Shown: positions 24,154 to 32,107 of the stretch, piece after piece | How the letters are laid out: each line of letters opens with the position of its first letter | Numbering within the stretch: position 1 is the stretch's first letter | DNA from: Euryarchaeota archaeon RBG_19FT_COMBO_56_21 | Lineage (GTDB): Archaea; Thermoplasmatota; Thermoplasmata; UBA10834 | Reading direction: 5' to 3' | Assembly (NCBI GenBank): GCA_001800815.1 | Contig: MGWC01000011.1 | Span: 1 to 37,944 of the forward strand | DNA length: 37,944 bases | The notes under the pieces: model-generated | Told to the model about the DNA's origin: nothing | The model's database searches: none | The model's input: only the letters and a program-made list of their open reading frames with translations | Program-made: the position numbers and the translations under genes

Positions 24154-25200
24154 TCACAGAATCAGGTTCAATTCTCCGCCGCACTTGCCGCATTTCGCAC
24201 CATTCAGGTTGGTACTTCTGACTGAGAACCCCTCTCTTTGAATGACTTTCGTGCCGCACTTCGGGCAATGAGTGTCGTCCTTGTCCCCTGCCCAGATATT
24301 CCCAAGGTAGACGAACTCAATGCCAGCCTTCCGAGCGCGTTCATATGCCGTCGTCAGCGCAGCCTCGGACGTTCTCGGAACGCTAGTCAACTTGTAATCC
24401 GGATGGAACGCCGAGAAATGAATCGGAACATGTGTGTTCAATGAGTTCGCAACCCAGGAGCAGAAGTTGTCTATCTCCTCCTGCTTGTCGTTATGATCAG
24501 GAATCATAAGATAGGTCAGTTCCACATGGATCCCGAGCTCGACTGCGAGCTCAGAGGCCTTGAGCACAGGTGCTAGCGCGCCTCCGCATATCTTCTTGTA
24601 GAAGCTTTCGGTGAAAGCCTTGACGTCTATGTTCATCGCATCGATGAGACCTCTGAGCTGTCTCAGAGGCTCCTCCTGGATGAAGCCGTTCGTCACGTAC
24701 GTGGCCTTGAGTCCCGCATCGTGAGCGGCCTTTGACGCGACCGTCGTGAACTCATGCCATATGGTCGGCTCGTTGTACGTCCATGAAACCGAGCGCGCTC
24801 CTGACGACCTCGCGTATTCAACAACATCATCAGGTGTAATCTCAGTGAGATTCATCTCACCGATTTTCGCGCGCGATATCGAGAAGTTCTGACAATGCGC
24901 ACAGAACAGGTTGCACCCAATGCTTCCGAATGATATCGAGGTACTCCCAGGCATGAAGTGGTAGAAGGGCTTCTTCTCGATCGGATCAGGATGGATAGAT
25001 GACGCGAGGCCATATGTCATGGCGAACAACTCTCCTGCCCGATGCTCCCTCACTCCGCAGAGCCCTCTCTTCCCATCTGCTATGAGGCAAGAGTGCGGGC
25101 AGAGGCTGCACCTGACCTTGTCGCCCTCTCTTGCGTAGAACTGGGCTTCCTTATTGGCGTGTGCGGAAGTGCTCGTAGCCGAGGTTCTCCAGCTTCTCAC
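24154..25200 (-). CDS. amrS: AmrS-like radical SAM enzyme (AmmeMemoRadiSam system)
   Basis: This 348-residue protein has an N-terminal Cys cluster (CSLCPHSCLIADGKRGLCGVRE), then the radical SAM motif Cx3CxxC in GCNLFCAHCQNFSIS, then SWTYNEPTIW, IDAMNIDVKAF and YLMIPDHNDKQEEI. The pattern is that of AmrS, the radical SAM member of the AMMECR1-Memo-radical SAM trio. A zinc ribbon closes the protein (CPKCGT...CGKCGG). The partners AMMECR1 and Memo are not in the window. The only available start is GTG 25200, which overlaps the end of thiL by 50 nt; no start codon lies between there and the conserved cysteines. It is co-directional with thiL, and its stop is 5 nt from the convergent prepilin peptidase stop. 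Confidence 0.88.
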   Translation of the reverse strand: MRSWRTSATSTSAHANKEAQFYAREGDKVRCSLCPHSCLIADGKRGLCGVREHRAGELFAMTYGLASSIHPDPIEKKPFYHFMPGSTSISFGSIGCNLFCAHCQNFSISRAKIGEMNLTEITPDDVVEYARSSGARSVSWTYNEPTIWHEFTTVASKAAHDAGLKATYVTNGFIQEEPLRQLRGLIDAMNIDVKAFTESFYKKICGGALAPVLKASELAVELGIHVELTYLMIPDHNDKQEEIDNFCSWVANSLNTHVPIHFSAFHPDYKLTSVPRTSEAALTTAYERARKAGIEFVYLGNIWAGDKDDTHCPKCGTKVIQREGFSVRSTNLNGAKCGKCGGELNLIL

Positions 25201-26125
25201 GCTTACCCCCGTCGATGAGTATGTTCTCCTCTCCGCTTGTAACCTTGCCTATCACGGTGAATGGACAACCGCATTCCTTCGAAAGCTTCAGGAGGTTCTC
25301 CTCTTCCTCGCGTTTGATCGTGAAAAGGAGCTCGAAATCGTCTCCGAAGTTCAGGACAAGGTCTTTCTGTCTCTCGAGGTCATGGAAGGCCATATCGACC
25401 TCCTTCGCTTTCGGTATCTTCGCGTAGTCAACCTCGTAAGTCATTCCAGAATTCCTCGAGAGCTCGAATATCGATGTGGAGAGCCCGTCGGAGATGTCCA
25501 TGCAAGATGTGACTATCCCGGACCTGCTGAGCACTATCCCCTCCCGGATTCTCGGCCAAGGGCGCTTCAAGGAGTCTTCGGCTTCCTTGAGCCCGAGGTT
25601 CCTCTTTATTGAGTGATATCCGGCACCCGCTCTTCCAAGCGTGCCAGTCACGGCGATAAGGTCGCCGGCCTTCGCCCCGCGCCTGAGCAGGATTCCAGAC
25701 TTCGAGACCTCCCCGATGGCAGTCCCACACAACACGAGATCCTCATGTTCCTTGGTGTCGCCTCCGACTATGCTTGTGTTGAACCGTCTCGCGCAGTCGT
25801 TCATGCCGTCGGCCATCTGTTCGATGAAATCGATCGGATGACCTCTCGTTATGCCGATGGCTGTCACCACACCCAGGGGCGACCCACCCATCGCCGCTAT
25901 GTCGCTGAGGTTCACCGCCACGATAGACCAGCCGATGTCATAAGGACCCATCCCTTTCGGGATGTGAGCCTTCGTGACCATCATGTCCGTTGTCACAAGA
26001 AGGAACCTGTCTCCGAGATCAATGGCAGCGCAGTCGTCACCGGGGCCGATTGTGGCGTCGCTCTTGATGATCTTCTCAATCAGCCTGATAGTCTCTCTTT
26101 CGCCGAGCGTGCCCAGTGTCTTCAT
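25151..26125 (-). CDS. thiL: Thiamine-monophosphate kinase
   Basis: This enzyme phosphorylates thiamine monophosphate to thiamine pyrophosphate with ATP. The protein has 324 residues, begins MKTLGTLGERETIRLIEKI and is full length. Characteristic elements are GPGDDCAAIDLGDRFLLVTTDMMVTKAHIP (Mg-binding Asp residues), SDIAAMGGSPLGVVTAIG, SIVGGDTKEHEDLVLCGTAIGEV and CMDISDGLSTSIFELS. The ATG at 26125 is about 25-30 nt from a TATA-like GCTTATTTAC on the minus strand, so the message is probably leaderless. The 3' end overlaps the AmrS-like gene. No other thiamine gene is present. Confidence 0.95.
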   Translation of the reverse strand: MKTLGTLGERETIRLIEKIIKSDATIGPGDDCAAIDLGDRFLLVTTDMMVTKAHIPKGMGPYDIGWSIVAVNLSDIAAMGGSPLGVVTAIGITRGHPIDFIEQMADGMNDCARRFNTSIVGGDTKEHEDLVLCGTAIGEVSKSGILLRRGAKAGDLIAVTGTLGRAGAGYHSIKRNLGLKEAEDSLKRPWPRIREGIVLSRSGIVTSCMDISDGLSTSIFELSRNSGMTYEVDYAKIPKAKEVDMAFHDLERQKDLVLNFGDDFELLFTIKREEEENLLKLSKECGCPFTVIGKVTSGEENILIDGGKREKLENLGYEHFRTRQ

Positions 26126-26212
26126 GGTTCATACACATATTCTGCACGTAAATAAGCCTTTTTGACTTTTCCGCCAGTAGCCAGACGGTACCATGACAAC
26201 CTGTAACGTACT

Positions 26213-26230
26213 AATAGAGGAACCCCTATT
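26213..26230. promoter_or_regulatory. Imperfect palindrome upstream of larA-like gene
   Basis: AATAGAGG at 26213-26220 and CCCCTATT at 26223-26230 form an inverted repeat with one mismatch in eight. It ends 17 nt before the ATG at 26248 and could be an operator or a leader hairpin. Confidence 0.35.
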
Positions 26231-26247
26231 CTTGCCCGGTATTCCGA

Positions 26248-27492
26248 ATGCGCATTGAAGTGCCATACGGCGAGGGGAAGGAGATAGTTGAGGTTTCGAG
26301 CGAGAACCTCGGCGAAATCGTTTACCAGAAGGAAGTCAAGACAGACGACAGATTGCAGATAATCCTGGACGCCGTGAAGAGCCCTGAGAACTCGCCTCCG
26401 CTTCCTGAGTTCCTGAGAGGTGCGAAGGACGTTCTCATAATCGTGAACGACGCAACCCGACCCACGCCGTCCTGGAGGATAATCACCGCAATCCTTCCCT
26501 TCCTCATAAACAAGAAGATCAAGTTCCTAGTTGCGACGGGGATGCATAGGGAACCAACAGAAGACGAGTACGCCTACATCTTCGGAGACCTCTTCCCTGC
26601 GATCAGACAGGATGTGTACTCTCACGACTCGAAGAAGAGCGAATGCGTGTTCCTCGGGACATCGAAAAACGGCACCCCGATGAAGATCAACAAGATGGTT
26701 ATGGAGGCCGACCGAATAATCGTCATCAGCAGCGTCGAACCTCATTACTTCGCGGGATACACTGGCGGAAGGAAATCGTTTCTTCCCGGTGTGTCTGCGT
26801 ATGAAACAATCGAGGCGAACCACAAGCTCGCGCTCAGCATCAAGGCGCAGTCACTCAAGACCAATGGCAACCCCGTTGCAGAGGACATGGAAGATGCGAT
26901 GAAAGTCCTCAAGGACAAGAAGATATTTGCCATAATGACGGTTCTTGACAAGAACCATAGAAGTTGCTGCGCGCACGCAGGCGGGCTGAAGGAGTCCTGG
27001 GAAAAGGCCAAGGAGACAGCGGATGATATATTCATCATCAACCTGAAGCGGAAATATGACATCGTGGTCGCTGTGACCGCATTTCCCTACGACATCGACC
27101 TGTACCAATCCCAGAAGGCACTGGACAATGCCAAGTACGCTGTAAGGGACGGAGGGGTCATCATTCTCGTCAGCGCGTGCAGGAAGGGGGTCGGCCCTGA
27201 GAATTTCCTGAACCTTCTAGCTAGTGCGTCTTCCCCCAAGGAAGCACTGGAGAAGATCGCCCAAGGATACAAGCTCGGATACCACAAGGCCGCCAAGATG
27301 GCCGAGATCGGCTTGAAGTGCAAGATGATGGCCGTGACAAAGCTCGACCCTGCCGTTGCACGCAAGGCACATCTTACGCCCGTAAACAGCCTACAGGAAG
27401 CCGTCGACCAGGCAATACATGAGCTCGGTCCGAAATCCAAAGTCACTTTTATTATGGACGCTGTGATTACAGTGCCCAGAGTGCCGGAATAG
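26248..27492 (+). CDS. LarA-family nickel-dependent racemase (lactate or other 2-hydroxyacid)
   Basis: This 414-residue LarA homologue uses a nickel pincer nucleotide to racemise 2-hydroxyacids. The active-site set matches Lactobacillus LarA in spacing: H100 (ATGMHREP), H166 (SVEPHYFAGYTGG), K176 (GGRKSFLPG), which carries the cofactor, and H192 (EANHK), equivalent to H108, H174, K184 and H200. DATRPTPSW near 68-76 is the nucleotide-side loop. The family contains many substrate types, so lactate is only one option. The next gene, 34 nt downstream, is an Fe-S oxidoreductase of the kind that oxidises 2-hydroxyacids with a flavoprotein partner, supporting hydroxyacid use. The cofactor makers LarB, LarC and LarE are not in the window. 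Confidence 0.9.
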   Translation: MRIEVPYGEGKEIVEVSSENLGEIVYQKEVKTDDRLQIILDAVKSPENSPPLPEFLRGAKDVLIIVNDATRPTPSWRIITAILPFLINKKIKFLVATGMHREPTEDEYAYIFGDLFPAIRQDVYSHDSKKSECVFLGTSKNGTPMKINKMVMEADRIIVISSVEPHYFAGYTGGRKSFLPGVSAYETIEANHKLALSIKAQSLKTNGNPVAEDMEDAMKVLKDKKIFAIMTVLDKNHRSCCAHAGGLKESWEKAKETADDIFIINLKRKYDIVVAVTAFPYDIDLYQSQKALDNAKYAVRDGGVIILVSACRKGVGPENFLNLLASASSPKEALEKIAQGYKLGYHKAAKMAEIGLKCKMMAVTKLDPAVARKAHLTPVNSLQEAVDQAIHELGPKSKVTFIMDAVITVPRVPE

Positions 27493-27526
27493 GCCGGACC
27501 AATTCACAGGACGGGCAACCGATCTT

Positions 27527-28639
27527 ATGGCCAGAAGGAAGTACATTAAATCGGAGCACGCGAAGAAGCTCGAAAAGGAGATGCTGACCTGCACCAACTG
27601 TGGCTTCTGCAAGAGCGTATGCCCGTACTTCGAGGACAACCAATGGGATCCGTCGGTGGCAAGGGGGAAGGTGATCCTCGCCTACGGCTTGGTTCGGAAG
27701 GAGATACCTGCGGACCAGTCAGTCGTCGAGAGATTGTACCAGTGCACAACATGCAAGGACTGCGAGAGGAGGTGCCCGTCGAACATAAAGGTGGTCGACA
27801 TCGTCGAGGCGGCGAGGGCGGACCTCGTTGCAGCGAAGTGCACGTTGCCCGCGGTCGAAAAGATAATTGACAACATCAAGAAGTCCAAGAACCCGTACGG
27901 TGAGATGGGCACAGTGGATCTCGGGGCCCCCGTCAGAGAGGCCGAGGTCGGTTACTTCGTGGGTTGCACTGGCAAGTACAGGATGCCTGAGATCCCCAAA
28001 CATGCAATCTCGATTCTGCGCAAGCTCGGGGTGGACTTCACGCTTGTCGAGGAAGTTTGCTGCGGGAGCACCATGCAGAGGATTGGCGCCAAGGAGAAGG
28101 ATGTCACCAGGCTCATGAAAGCCAACATCGACGCCGCGAAGAAGCTGAAGATAAAGAAGATGCTCTTCACCTGCTCTGGCTGCATGCGCATGTTCAAGGA
28201 GCAGTACCCCAAGCACGTCCAGGTACCGTTCGAGGTGGAGCATCTGGTCCAGTTCCTGGCCAAGCAGGACCTCAAGCTGAAGCCTCTTCCTAAGAGAATC
28301 GCATACCACGACCCGTGTCACTTGGGCAGGCATCTGAAGATCTATGACGAGCCGAGGAAGGTCATACAGATGATCCCTGAGGTCAAGTACGTGGAGCTGG
28401 CCGAGAGCAAGGAGACAGCCAGATGCTGCGGAGGCGGAGGAGGTGTCAGGGCGACTGAACCTCAGGCGGCGCAGAGGATAGCATCTCGACGCGTGAAATC
28501 GGCTTCTGAAGTCGCGGACATATTAGTGACCGCATGCCCGTTCTGCGTGAGCAACCTCAGACTCGGAAACGACCTAATCAAGGTCGACATAGCGATAAAG
28601 GACATTGCCGAGTTGGTCGATGACCTCCTTGTGGCCTAG
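27527..28639 (+). CDS. Fe-S oxidoreductase with two 4Fe-4S and two CCG domains (GlpC/LldE/HdrD-like)
   Basis: In this 370-residue protein two ferredoxin-type clusters are encoded near the N-terminus (CTNCGFCKSVCP at C22-C32, and CTTCKDCERRCP near residue 73). Two CCG domains follow: EEVCCGSTMQRIG with a paired CSGC later, and AYHDPCHLGRH ... ARCCGGGGGVRA. The CCG pair is that of HdrB/HdrD, GlcF and lactate dehydrogenase Fe-S subunits, which pass electrons from 2-hydroxyacid or heterodisulfide chemistry to the respiratory chain. The location next to the LarA-like racemase makes 2-hydroxyacid oxidation the best guess, but no flavoprotein subunit is here. Start ATG 27527; the stop is 22 nt before dihydropteroate synthase. 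Confidence 0.9.
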   Translation: MARRKYIKSEHAKKLEKEMLTCTNCGFCKSVCPYFEDNQWDPSVARGKVILAYGLVRKEIPADQSVVERLYQCTTCKDCERRCPSNIKVVDIVEAARADLVAAKCTLPAVEKIIDNIKKSKNPYGEMGTVDLGAPVREAEVGYFVGCTGKYRMPEIPKHAISILRKLGVDFTLVEEVCCGSTMQRIGAKEKDVTRLMKANIDAAKKLKIKKMLFTCSGCMRMFKEQYPKHVQVPFEVEHLVQFLAKQDLKLKPLPKRIAYHDPCHLGRHLKIYDEPRKVIQMIPEVKYVELAESKETARCCGGGGGVRATEPQAAQRIASRRVKSASEVADILVTACPFCVSNLRLGNDLIKVDIAIKDIAELVDDLLVA

Positions 28640-28661
28640 TTTCAGTCGGAGGGACGATGAA

Positions 28662-29582
28662 ATGGTCTCACACGGCAGCCGCAAACCAAGTGCTCAAATG
28701 ATGAGGAGAGCCGTCTCCAAACCTTTGTCGGTGAAGCTCGGGTCGTGCATGCTGAGGTTTGACCGCCCCAAAGTCATGGGGATCGTCAACAACACGCCCG
28801 ATTCGTTCTCAGGGGACGGTCTCGGAGGGGATTGCGCGCTGGCCATCGAGCGCGGAAAGGCCATGCTTGAAGCAGGGGCAGCGGTCGTCGACATCGGAGG
28901 TGAGTCGACGAGACCAGGCGCAGATCCAGTTCCACTTGAACTTGAGAAGAAACGCACCGTTCCTGTCGTGGAGGCTCTGAGCGCATCCTATCCGGGAAGA
29001 ATCTCGATCGATACGATGAAACCTGACGTAGCTCAAGCCGCGTTGCTCGCTGGAGCAGTAATGGTCAATGACGTCACGGGCTTAAGGAACCCTAGGATGA
29101 TTGATGTCGTGGTCGAACATGACGCCGCAGTAGTCATAATGCACATGTTGGCAGGTCCGAAGACGATGCAGGTAAGGCCTCGTTACAAGGATGTTGTGAA
29201 AGACATAGCCGCATTCTTGGAAGATCGGGTGGCCGCAGCTGAGCGAGCAGGAGTCGGTGCCCGCAAAATCATGGTAGACCCCGGAATCGGCTTCGGCAAG
29301 AATCTGAATCACAACCTTGAGGTCCTTGCCAGGCTGAGAGAGCTCAAGAGCATTGGTAAGCCGGTTGTGATTGGAGTGTCGCGCAAATCCTTCATTGGCA
29401 GGATCACGGGGATGCCTCCGGGAGAACGGCTCGAAGGCTCCTTGGCTGCTGCTGTGCTTGCAGTTCGTGAGGGGGCCGACATGGTCAGAGTTCACGACGT
29501 GCCAGAGACAATCCGGGCGCTCGACGTTGCCGACGCCATCCTCGTGGAATCGCGAAAGAGAGCCAAGTCGCAAGGTATTTGA
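28662..29582 (+). CDS. folP: Dihydropteroate synthase
   Basis: This enzyme condenses pterin pyrophosphate with p-aminobenzoate in folate-type cofactor synthesis. The protein has 306 residues from ATG 28662, set by GGAGGGA 7 nt upstream. Motifs: VMGIVNNTPDSFSGDG, DIGGESTRPGADPV, ISIDTMKPDVAQAAL, MVNDVTGL, VIMHMLAGPKTMQ, DPGIGFGKNLNHNLEVL and VIGVSRKSFIGRI. The first motif is usually NVTPDSFSDGG; here Val is Asn and the Gly/Asp order is changed. Many archaea make methanopterin through a different enzyme, so a true FolP suggests folate or a hybrid cofactor. The open frame upstream to 28605 overlaps the previous gene and is rejected. Confidence 0.92.
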   Translation: MVSHGSRKPSAQMMRRAVSKPLSVKLGSCMLRFDRPKVMGIVNNTPDSFSGDGLGGDCALAIERGKAMLEAGAAVVDIGGESTRPGADPVPLELEKKRTVPVVEALSASYPGRISIDTMKPDVAQAALLAGAVMVNDVTGLRNPRMIDVVVEHDAAVVIMHMLAGPKTMQVRPRYKDVVKDIAAFLEDRVAAAERAGVGARKIMVDPGIGFGKNLNHNLEVLARLRELKSIGKPVVIGVSRKSFIGRITGMPPGERLEGSLAAAVLAVREGADMVRVHDVPETIRALDVADAILVESRKRAKSQGI

Positions 29583-29822
29583 CGGCGCGATGTAGTGCGC
29601 AACTGAGATAAACCGAAACATATTTGGTAACGGTAGCGATGCGGAGAGCCCGCATACCCCCGATGAACCGCAAACACCAATGGTAGAGCACGATACCCAG
29701 ACGGTGATAACCTGCCCGAGAAGGAAGATCCCGACAAGAAGCATCAGCTACCCCTCAAGCTGGACAACGGGAGGCTTGATTTCGCAGGTAAACGTGTTCT
29801 CATAGTCGACGCAGCGGGTGGG

Positions 29823-31529
29823 TTGTATAGACTGAAGAAGACCCTCAAAGCTCACGTGGGGGCCTTCGAGAGGGATTTCATGTTCAGGGCGGGAGAAGAG
29901 GGTGCACGAGAATACCTGTCCGATTTCGTGGGGCGTGAGGAACATGCAGACGCTCGAACCTCACTTGAGAAAGCGCTAAGTGGCTTCGCGATTCGCGGAT
30001 ATGGCGATTTCAGGTTGGAGAAGTTCGACGCCGAGTTCAACACAATTGAGATAAGCTGTATGAACTCGGCCGAAGCATGGCCATTTCAGGACTACAATGA
30101 TTTGCAGCGAGAGCCAACCTGCTCCTACATGGCAGGAGCGCTGACCTGGGTGGTCCGGAACATTCTCGCGCCAGGAAATCCTCTAGACCTGGACCTTTCA
30201 GTCCACGAAAGTGAATGCTATGCAACAGGCGCCAGACAGTGCTATTTCGTCTTCGCTCCGGACGCAGTCCTCCGCTCGAGGTTCCCTGAATATGCGCGGC
30301 CAAGGAGAATGGTTCCTGAGCAAGTACTGAGACTCAACGAGGAGATCCTATCGAAGAACCTCGAGCTTCAGAACATCAATCTGTCGCTGGAGCGTCTCAT
30401 CAAGAAGAAGTCTGAAGAGGTCTGGAGAGCTGAGGAGAACTACAACCTGTTGATGAGACTCTCGCCCGATCCAGTCGCTCTGGTTCTCCCCGACGGCAGG
30501 ATCCACTCGATGAATCCCAAAGGCCTGCGGATGTTCGGGTTCGAATCGTCGGAGGAAGCGCAGAACGAAAGCATGGTATCGCACATGGCGGGCGGTAGAA
30601 CGGCTTGGGACAGGTTCATCTGGCAGATAGAGAAGGAAGGTTCTGTCCACGATTTCGAAGTAGAGTTCCAGAATAAGGACGGAGGCAAGGTCAATGCAAT
30701 CATATCTGCGAGATTCACCGACTTGCTCCCCGGGAAATGCGTGGAGACCATAATCAAGGACTTGACCGAACGCAAGCAGATGGAGAAGCAGATTGACGAC
30801 GCGAAATCCGAGTCCGAGTTCCTCAATGATCTGCTATCACACGACATTATGAACTTCAGCTTTTCTGCATTGCATTTCATGAACGGGCTTTGGAAGTCCC
30901 AGCGCTTGTCCGATGAGGATAGGCGTGAGCTTGCCAAGGCGATGAAGGATATTCAGGGAGCATATGAACTCACATCCTCAGTCAGAGACCTGGCGAGAAT
31001 CAAACACATGGATGATACTCAATTGATCATCAAGGATCTCAAGCACCTCCTCGCGGAGGCCTCCGAGGAGACAAGACGGCTTTTTCCAGACAGAACCGTG
31101 ACCATCAACTTCGATAGATCCGTCGACCCGCGATATGTAAGGTGTACTCCGCTCGCGGCAAGGCTCTTCACGAACATACTGATGAACGCCGTCAAATACG
31201 ATTCCAAGCAGGAGGCGGTCGTGGACATTGACGTGGACAGCATCGTTAGTGAGGGCCAAGTGTTCTGGAGAGCGAGGATCATCGACACTGGCCGAGGAAT
31301 CCCCGATTCTGAGAAGCAACGCGTCTTTGAGAGATTCCACAGACTCGACCAAGTCGTTCCTGGAACTGGGCTTGGCCTGTACGTTGCCAAGTTCATCGCC
31401 GAAGCTGGCGGAGGAAGGGTCTGGGCAGAGAACAGGATCGAGGGTGACCACACGAAAGGTACGATTATGTTCGTCCTCATGCGGAAGGTGGATGAGAGGG
31501 ACATTGCTCTGATGCCCAGGAGACCTTAG
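29823..31529 (+). CDS. V4R-PAS-histidine kinase, N-terminus probably lost to a frameshift
   Basis: This soluble sensor kinase has 568 residues from TTG 29823. Residues about 1-145 form an activator-sensor (XylR_N-like) plus V4R domain, with C100, C132 and C140 in TCSYMAGALTW and ECYATGARQCYF. A coiled coil follows (165-207), then a PAS domain (205-315), a HisKA-like helix with H340 in LLSHDIMNFSF, and a HATPase with N box TNILMNAVKYD, G1 IIDTGRGIPD, the F box RVFERFHRL and G2 GTGLGLYVAK. There is no transmembrane segment. In-frame codons continue upstream as LDNGRLDFAGKRVLIVDAAG, the expected start of a XylR_N-like domain, but have no start codon before a stop at 29664. ATG 29680 in another frame would join it if one base is missing. 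The stimulus is unknown; V4R domains bind small hydrophobic ligands in relatives. Confidence 0.85.
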   Translation: MYRLKKTLKAHVGAFERDFMFRAGEEGAREYLSDFVGREEHADARTSLEKALSGFAIRGYGDFRLEKFDAEFNTIEISCMNSAEAWPFQDYNDLQREPTCSYMAGALTWVVRNILAPGNPLDLDLSVHESECYATGARQCYFVFAPDAVLRSRFPEYARPRRMVPEQVLRLNEEILSKNLELQNINLSLERLIKKKSEEVWRAEENYNLLMRLSPDPVALVLPDGRIHSMNPKGLRMFGFESSEEAQNESMVSHMAGGRTAWDRFIWQIEKEGSVHDFEVEFQNKDGGKVNAIISARFTDLLPGKCVETIIKDLTERKQMEKQIDDAKSESEFLNDLLSHDIMNFSFSALHFMNGLWKSQRLSDEDRRELAKAMKDIQGAYELTSSVRDLARIKHMDDTQLIIKDLKHLLAEASEETRRLFPDRTVTINFDRSVDPRYVRCTPLAARLFTNILMNAVKYDSKQEAVVDIDVDSIVSEGQVFWRARIIDTGRGIPDSEKQRVFERFHRLDQVVPGTGLGLYVAKFIAEAGGGRVWAENRIEGDHTKGTIMFVLMRKVDERDIALMPRRP

Positions 31530-31576
31530 CCTTCCTTTGATAGTCCCAAGGTGCGCCTTACTGGCAAATGGCCGAG

Positions 31577-31598
31577 TGGGCCCGTCGGGATTTGAACG
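31577..31598 (-). repeat. Partial tRNA-Pro 3'-end copy 1 (att-like)
   Basis: These 22 nt match the 3' end (T arm and acceptor) of the intact tRNA-Pro at 33524-33596 with one mismatch. The orientation is the same. It cannot fold into a tRNA here, since the matching T stem and acceptor partner are absent. It would be the outer attachment-site remnant of an integration into the tRNA gene. Confidence 0.6.
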
Positions 31599-31635
31599 AC
31601 TTGCAGCATTGTTGGGCACAGGGATTTCGCTGCAG

Positions 31636-31839
31636 CTATTGACTTGCTGACTGTTGAATCGGAGGGCATGGTACGCTCCCGTAGGAACAGAAGATGCAGC
31701 AATCCCCTGCCTTCGGTGTCATGATATAGCTGCATTTCCTGCACTGGTACTTAATCAAGCAGTAATCCGTAGGCATCCGCTCCTTGGAACTGTGGCCACA
31801 CCTGGGACACGTGACCACGGAATCCAACTTCACATCCAA
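31636..31839 (-). CDS. GDCC-motif small Cys-rich protein
   Basis: This 67-residue protein (from TTG 31839) carries the GDCCVxC-family signature, here GDCCIFCSYGSVPCPPIQ, preceded by CPRCGH and CRKC knuckles. With the final CP it has at least eight cysteines. I know the family as small metal- or redox-linked (seleno)proteins of unknown function, mostly in bacteria. It lies alone between two partial tRNA-Pro copies, unlike the surrounding housekeeping genes. The start is uncertain: TTG 31839 and GTG 31833 are close to the conserved part, while ATG 31881 would add 14 unconserved residues. Function is not assigned; zinc or redox binding is inferred from the cysteines. Confidence 0.75.
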   Translation of the reverse strand: MDVKLDSVVTCPRCGHSSKERMPTDYCLIKYQCRKCSYIMTPKAGDCCIFCSYGSVPCPPIQQSASQ

Positions 31840-31970
31840 GGTTGCGCACAAGCGCAGATGCAATGGTTCAATCGAATGCATATTCTTTCCCCCGAAGGTC
31901 CAGTTGAAGAGAGGTTTGTCTGGGACAATCAAGGCAGAACCAGCTTCGGCGCGGTTTGCAGGGAGCCATG

Positions 31971-31993
31971 TGGGCCCGTCGCGATTTGAACGC
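31971..31993 (-). repeat. Partial tRNA-Pro 3'-end copy 2 (att-like)
   Basis: These 23 nt are identical to 33524-33546, the last 23 nt of the intact tRNA-Pro gene, in the same orientation. Identity stops sharply inside the T stem. No 5' half with a complementary acceptor stem follows. With copy 1, this gives two nested att-like boundaries. Confidence 0.7.
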
Positions 31994-32013
31994 TAGTCGC
32001 GAACGGCACTACT

Positions 32014-32049
32014 GGCTAGATGCTCAATTCGGGTGAATTGAGGTTAGCC
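32014..32049. repeat. Strong two-tier hairpin in the tRNA-flanking island
   Basis: GGCTA (32014-32018) pairs with TAGCC (32045-32049), and CTCAATTC (32023-32030) pairs with GAATTGAG (32035-32042), leaving a 4-nt loop GGGT. Both stems are perfect. It lies 20 nt past the second att-like copy and about 60 nt past the stop of the SPFH gene, so it may end that transcript or be a recombination-linked structure. Confidence 0.55.
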
Positions 32050-32107
32050 CCGTTGTCCCCTCAAACCCCTTTCTTTCCTACCCTATGGGCTTTCCCGAGG
32101 GAGCCTG

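Noticed and set aside
31971..32100. A second tRNA gene beginning with the tRNA-Pro 3' end
   Set aside because: Identity to the tRNA stops inside the T stem, and no GGGCCCG acceptor half follows within range. An intron-containing tRNA does not fit either.
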